A DNA stretch of 22,500 nt from Acropora yongei (Eukaryota; Cnidaria; Anthozoa; Scleractinia; Acroporidae), in the NCBI GenBank assembly GCA_014634225.1, contig BLFN01000288.1, positions 2,043,734-2,066,233 of the forward strand. Reading direction: 5' to 3'. Under the pieces are notes generated by a model. It had not been told where the DNA came from. It did no database searches and saw only the letters and a program-made list of their open reading frames with translations. The translations under genes were made by a program, and so were the position numbers. Shown piece after piece: positions 12,907 to 19,988 of the stretch. The first letter of the stretch is position 1, and the number at the start of each line of letters is the position of its first letter.

Positions 12907-15900
12907 AACAGACGGGTTAATAAGGCCATTGTGACATATCAAGACTTCCGGCAGGAGACATAAACGCTTTCTCAAGAGCGCGAGGAAAACTTAAATAAAC
13001 CATTCACTGGTATTGTTGTCTTTTAGGCTTGGAGCCCATTATCTTTCCACGGCCTCTGTTCTAGGAACAGAACAGTATTTTGATGTTATGCAAATGATTC
13101 AACATGAGAACTATGCCTGGCCTAAGCGATACAGCAATGATGTTGCCCTGCTTAAACTATCCAGACCTGCTGTGCTTCGAAATGGAGTTGGTCTTGTCTG
13201 CTTGTCGGATGATCAGTTTCAACGTCCTTTTAACGGTAAAAGCTGTTGGACAAGTGGTTGGGGTACATTGGCCTGGCTTGGTTCTCAGCCAAAAAAACTT
13301 ATGCAAGTAGATCTCCCTCTGATATCTCCGCAAAACTGTTCATCCTTATATCCCTTTTATTACGACGCTAGTACCATGATATGCGCCGGTTGGAGCCAGG
13401 GGGGCAAGGCAGCGTGCCATGGTGACAGCGGTGGCCCGCTTGTTTGCGACTTTAACGGAAAATGGTATCTTGAAGGAATAACTAGTTGGAGTGGTTTACC
13501 CTGTGGCGCAATCAATAAACCCGAAGTGTACGCCGATGTCCGCCATCTCAAGCCCTGGATCATTGGAAAAATGACTGGTTCCCTTGTTCCTGGATTAAGC
13601 AAGAGTAAGAAAAAATTCAATTGGTTAAACGGTGTTGCTTTTACTGACAGCCTTTTCTAGTCATTTCTTGATAACGCCAAATTGGTATGAGTAGCAATCC
13701 CAGAGTCATTTTATTCTCTGACAAAAGTGTCTCCTTCTGTTTTCCTGTAGTTAACATAATGATTGCTATTAAAAGAGGCCTAGACTTTAAAATAAAATGA
13801 CGATTCGTGATTGGCCAGCGGGGCGTACGTGACCTACTTGAGGATACAACTTTGTTGGAAGAGCGGCAAAGCACTCTAACATTTTTTCGTCCACTAGAAT
13901 TGTTGGGCGAAATGTTTAATCAAAAGCAAACTTTATCCAAAATTTGATAGAGCAAAAACTATTGGAAAAACACCATTCAACATGAGCGGCCAAACGGTCA
14001 AACAATGTTGGATCGAGCAAAGTTGGAACGTTGAATCCAACTTTTGTTCGTTATTTTGGCTAGGGCTTTATGGTGACGTGGTAATCACAGTAATGATAGC
14101 TACTTGGCACAGAGTCGTGAAAGAAGACCTGAAATTTTTTTATCTGAAAGGGATTTGAATCCTGACCTCTGAAATACTGGTGCAGCGCTCTACCAGTTGC
14201 AATGTCAGGCCAACTAGGGGCTGCCTCAGTTGTTTAAAAGGTTGGTAGCACTATCTACTGGATAGCTGGATGGGGGTTTATAGTACTTATCCGACGTTGT
14301 TTCGGTTCTTAGGTTGTGACTTCGAGAATGGATTGTGTCCAGGCTGGTACCAGTCTAACACGGATGACTTCGACTGGACGCGTCATTCGGGACGCACACC
14401 GTCCTTCTACACGGGTCCTTCGTCTGGGCACGGCGGTTACGGTGAGTTCATTGAAGATACTACTTATGGAAATGCCCTCTGGAAACTAAAAAGCATTCTG
14501 TTCTACTATATATATATATAATTATTTACTTTTTTCTGCATAGGATTTTACATGTTTATTGAAACGTCTTCGCCTCGATCATATGGAGACAAGGCCAAGC
14601 TTCTATTTTTACCACCGACCTCGGTGATTGGAAATTTTTCCTGTTTGAAATTCTATTATCACATGTATGGAACTTCTATAAACCGTCTAAATGTGTTCAA
14701 CGGAAATAGCAACGTGTTTACAAAATCAGGACAACAAGGAAATAGATGGTTGTATGCTGAAGTGACCGTAAATGTTCAGAACACTGTAAGTTCTCCGTTA
14801 ACATAAAAATGAGTCCCATTAGTAATATATATTGAGGGAATTTAGTCAGACGGGTGTATAAATTCTTGAGCATGAAGAATTGCATTGTCATTACCTGGTC
14901 GTGTGCCGTGCATCTTCAGCTTGCTATTACTGTCAGAAGCTCATAACCCTGAAGTTTTTATGTATGTCATTTGGCCTTGGCCCACCAGTTTACGCGGTAT
15001 TATCCAAATTTAGAATAAAAGTACTACCAAATATTGGCCAAAAAGATTAGGCCTTATGTGACCACAACCCTTTTGATTTGTTCCGAACCAAGTAAGCTGC
15101 GCGTGTGTTTGGCACCATTTTTATTTACCACGAGCAACAGCCGTTCTAACATTAGATATTACCGTAAAGTAGCTGATCGACCACATTTTATTTGCAGATT
15201 GAGACTCCTGGATATTCTAAAAATAATAATAATACCGCAAACTATTGGGCCGCATTTTTTTGGTAGACTTCCAGGTTATTGACCTCTGTTACTGTGGGAT
15301 GACTAGGATGTATCGTCAAACTTCTTTATCTTTCATTTACCCCATGACAGAGATAATTTCCTTTTTCAGTTTCTCTTTTGTTTCTTACTCCATGGGTAGA
15401 CTCTGGTTGCTAACTACCGATTTAACACTATCTACTTGTCTAAACCCAATTGCAAGTGTCCTCTCTCTACCCCTGGTTTCTGATCTTTTGGTAATAGGAG
15501 CCAGTGAATCTACTTGGTTTCAAGCATTTTTTTTTGATTTAATATTATGTTATGCACATACTGTTCGTTGGATCTCACTCTACCTTGAATTTAATTAATT
15601 TAACTAGGGAAATCCATAATTTTTTGAGGGAATGATCGTTGTAGTTAAGTCAGAACGTTAAGCAGTTGTAGAAAAGTCTCCAGTTGTAGAAAAAATCCAG
15701 GCTTCAATGGGACTCAAAACCCATAACCCATTAATTGTAACTCTCACTCTTTTACCTTGGAGTCCCCAAGCTATCTTTGTGCATGTGCGAATTCAGGTAA
15801 AAATAAAAAAAAAACCACGATAATTTAGGTAGAATTCTTTAACACTAACGAGTACTCTTTGGTTGTTGCATAGATTACCTTTGAGGGGATCAGTGGTTCC

Positions 15901-18900
15901 TCAATTACTGGTGACATTGCCGTTGATGATGTATCTTTGATGGATGGAATCTGCAAGGGAAAGAACCATTTCTTTGATTCAAGTAATAAAAACAAAAAAG
16001 CGCTTTAGGTTTGAAAGAGTTTACTTTTCCTTCACTTTAACCTGTCAGTCATTAGCCCAGCAGTTTACGGAGAATGGTCTTATTTGCGGTGTAGTAAAAA
16101 GAATAAAATCTAAGGATTTGAATCCTGAACTCTACAACATTGGGGCAGTACTCTAACAGTTGCCCTAACTGGCCAACTAGGAGCTGGCCTCAGTTTTTTT
16201 AAACGGTGGGTAGGTAGCACTTAGTCTATAACTTAATAGGTTTTGATAGTTCTTATCCAATAAATAGCGATTTAAACAGTGGATAGCACTTTATGAACAA
16301 CTGGAGCCTAGTCAATAAGTGACCGCTATGAGCCGTTAAAGTTGGAAGTCGACGTCTAATATATGTGAAAAGTATTTATGCAGCTGAGAAGTGGAGCACA
16401 ATGTTGAAAATCCATGCGAAGACGAAAATCTGCTACTTTCATTTGAATCAGTCGCGTGTTCACTCGAGCTAGAACTGCACGCGTCCACCATTATTTAACT
16501 TAATTTTGTGCATACTAATGAGAGGTCTATCAAGATCAGCAGCTAAAGCGGCGCGAAATTCCGTAGAAAAACAAGCTCGGTCTACCCCTGTGCTAGGGTA
16601 CAAACCCCGTAGGCGAGTTAAGGGTCCTACTCATGGGCTCCTGGTTTTGGATATTTGTTAGCGTAGAATTAGGTTATCGTTTTGTGTACACGAGGAGAAG
16701 AGTTTGCGATAGAGAGAGGCTCGATCACCTTTATTGTCCGTATTCACGAGCGATATTGAAGTTACTTGAATCATCAAATCGAGAGAGGACACTTCATGAC
16801 GTTTATTGAAGTTAGTTTTCATCTAATAACTTGCAATCCTGGACATATCTGCTTACTTTCAGGTCGCGTTTTTCCCACTTAGACCTTCCGCTTTTTTTAT
16901 AACAACTAAGAGTTCATTAGCTGGTAATAGAGTAATAGCCAGTGGAACCGCTCAATTTGTTCACCCGCATTTATTTGACTTTGTTTTCAGTATCATGCAA
17001 TTTTGATTCTTGGTTGTGTCTTGACTGGAGTCAATCTACCGCAGATGTTTTTGACTGGACACGTGGTACAGGCACCACTCCGTCCACTAACACTGGTCCT
17101 TCATCGGATCACACTAGTGAATCAGGTCTGTATTTAACACCGATTTTCACTTAAAGTTCACTAAACGATTACTATATTGGGGACGGGCTCCTGTGGCGGT
17201 AATATTTCTTTTAGGAAATAGCTTGGTTTCCAAAGGTACTTGGGAGGAGAACCCAGAGTGACGTTTCAAAGTTCACCCAAGTATCGTGCCTGCGAATCGG
17301 CGAATTGTATTTGGGGAGTTTTGAAAACTAGGAGCCGGTCCAGAATACCCAGAAGAAACCTACGTAATTTTGCTTGTAGAGTGTTTTCACATGGCCATGT
17401 TGGTGTCCTTTTTAACAAAGGCCATCTTTTTGTATCCAAGTAATCCTCCAGAAAATGAACTCTATTATTATTCAATCTCTTCTTTTCTTTTGGTTGAAAC
17501 ACATGCTCATTGATCAAGAGAGTGAAAACACTCTAACTTACACGGAGTAAAAAACAGGGGAAACTGTAATTTTTACGTGTAAGCTTTCGAAGTTTGTCTG
17601 AAATACTTCTCGTCCTAGCCAATCACATTTCTGAACATTTTCTGTCTCTTGGGTAACAATCTTAATATAAAAGATATGCACTTCAATAATGGTGATATTC
17701 AATTTGGGATTGGAACTGAAAAAGGCAGCTACCATCGTCTGCAATTTGTATATCGTCAAGTAAAAGTCTGGGCTTAATTTCTCACGCTTTTGTCTGGACG
17801 TTTTAGAACCTTTTACTATGAACTAATATAATAGCCCTCGCCTTCCGTATACGCAACAATCAATTCGTCCCAGATGGTATGGTTGGAATATGTCAATCCG
17901 GCACCTTAACCTAGTTCCCGAGAATGTTACATTCATGTCACCGTTTTTCTCAGGAGTGGAATGGAGTTTTTTTTTTTTTTTGATGAGCTTTATTATAGCT
18001 GTATTACTAATGAGCATACGAAAATTAAGACTTTTCCCTTGTAATTTCATAGGTTTTACGATTACTGTTGAAAGATGCAAAAACAGTAGCGCCAAACCTA
18101 ATCTAAAGAATGAAACACAAATGCTAATTCACGATGGTTATCGAATTTGAGGATTCATCTAATTCTGTGCATTTCTGGTGTTGCTTTTCAAGGGTACTAC
18201 ATGTATATCGAGGCCTCCTCTCCGAGAAAACAAGGCGATAACGCCAAGCTTGTCCTTTCTCTCCCTGGAAATGGAGAACTGGGCTGCTTGTCTTTCTATT
18301 ATCACATGTACGGGGACAATATGGGGACACTGAACGTGTTCAGCGGAAATATGATGGTTTTTACTGAGTCAGGTGATCATGGCAACATTTGGATCAGGGC
18401 TGAAAGAACAATTGTGTTAAAAAACAACGTAAGTTTAGCATGAATGCCTGTGGTTGCTGTTTCCCATGTGATACCTGATTACTTAGCAAGAAGCAATTGG
18501 CTAGAAAGCAAATCAAAACCAACGCAAGGGCACTATAATTGTTGACAGCAAACAAATATTCGCCAAAATGGAGGTAAATATCAATTATCTTCACCGACAA
18601 TGAATTGTGTAGAAAAATCGCCATTTAATGTTGGACAACAAAGGCTTGATTACAGAACCGAGACTTCACGAAACGATCATGACTGCAGCTAGGAATGGCC
18701 ATTGTTTCGTTTTTGTTGTTGAACACCTTTTTTCCCTTTCTTTCGTTTTTATTAGTTAACATTTGAAGGAATCAGAGGATCTAACTACGAGAGTGACCTG
18801 GCCATTGATGATGTATTGGTCACGAATGGAAGTTGTACGAGTTTTGTACCTACTGCATCCCCTTCAACGCCAGCGGGTAAGCTAAAACTAAAGGGATTAG

Positions 18901-19956
18901 TTTTCAAGAAAATATTTCCTTTTCTTTTTTTTTTTTCACTTAATACGGTATGGCGGCTGATATTTTTCTCGTGAATTTGTTTAAAATTTGGAATGGAACG
19001 CCTTGTTAATACTTATTATTCTTTATACTATCACTATAAGTACTATTATTGTTATCATTATTATTATTGTTATTATTATATTTTATTATTGTTGTTATTA
19101 TTTTGAAAATACCCCATTTGTAAATGTTTGTCATCAGGGCACAAAGCACTTCTTTTATAATTAGTCGTTTGTTTGTTGTGGTTACGTGAGTGGTTAAAAT
19201 ATCAGACTTTAGATCCGAACCCCAACCGAGATTTCTAAATCAGACGTCCGACCGAGAGTTCAAGATCCGACTGCGGACCGAGAGATCGAGACGTGGCCGT
19301 GTTAATGCGTTGTTTCCGCAGACAAGAGGCTTCACTCCATGTACTGTATCCTCCACTACTCACCACAATTGAACAACTCGGTACCAGCGACATATTCAAT
19401 TTGCTGGGTAACCATGTGAGGGACTTGCATCCTGTCAAGTGGGTGGTGGAGTCTCAAGCTCAACTCCGACCGTGCAAGCCTCCATTTGGAGTAATGATGA
19501 ATGACACGGAATCAAAAACATCACACTAAAATACAAATTTGCATTATTTGGAGCATGAAGGAATTATTTGAGTCGCTCTAAATATTCTAAGATAAGCATC
19601 AATTTTTGTCTATCTAAGAATTATTTTGGTATGAACGGAAGTGAAATTGAGGGAAGGGTATGATTTATCCTTTGCATCATATGCTGATGTCCTCAAGACG
19701 ACAGAAGTCATGTTTCTTTTCATTAGATATGCAGATTTGTGGCATACTTGTCGCCGTCGCCGTCGTCATTGGGGAGCCTAGGCAAGGACGACGGCAACGG
19801 CAACGGCAACGACGACACCACAAAGCAATGATCTGATTGGCTAAATGAGGAAAAATAATCGTACTGAACGTGCCGAACGTTCTTTAGCAGAATTATTTAA
19901 CGTACTCTGCCAAATGACAACATGAATTTCCCGAATCTAAGGTTTTAACGACAGCT

Positions 19957-19988
<32 letters not shown>

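Larger units (their letters stand above)
11737..13026 (+). other. Intron inside the protease, with MITEs
   Basis: About 1.29 kb. 12622-12902 holds two inverted-repeat elements. 12480-12600 has CCAATCAGAA-type motifs often found in MITE ends. 11800-12470 shows nothing recognisable. Confidence 0.65.
13605..14312 (+). other. Intron after the protease, with an alternative end and repeats
   Basis: About 700 bp. If the donor is ignored the protease frame runs 18 codons further to a stop at 13658-13660, with an AATAAA at 13791-13796. Repeat-like sequence with AACAATGTTGGATCGAGC is at about 13910-14060. A tRNA-like repeat occupies 14141-14294, ending only about 18 bp from the MAM-2 exon. Confidence 0.6.
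14295..16092 (+). repeat. Segmental duplication, copy 2 (MAM-2 cassette)
   Basis: Second copy of 3395-5042, with all three MAM exons and their introns. It is slightly longer: an insertion of roughly 120 bp lies around 15100-15220, and a TA microsatellite at 14507-14521. Both edges coincide with tRNA-like repeats. Confidence 0.88.
15983..16990 (+). other. Intron between MAM-2 and MAM-3
   Basis: About 1 kb. It holds the end of the duplicated block (to 16092), an AATAAA at 16102, the second tRNA-like repeat (16106-16310), and 16320-16980 with nothing recognised before a good acceptor TTGTTTTCAG. Confidence 0.6.

Noticed and set aside
14150..14220. tRNA gene on the minus strand
   Set aside because: A- and B-box-like words are present, but the same unit recurs at 16106 with a repeat tail, so it is a dispersed repeat.
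19200..19300. Possible CRISPR-like or tandem array of GATCCGA/ACCGAGAG words
   Set aside because: Units are irregular, few and of variable spacing in a eukaryotic intron. A short degenerate tandem repeat at most.
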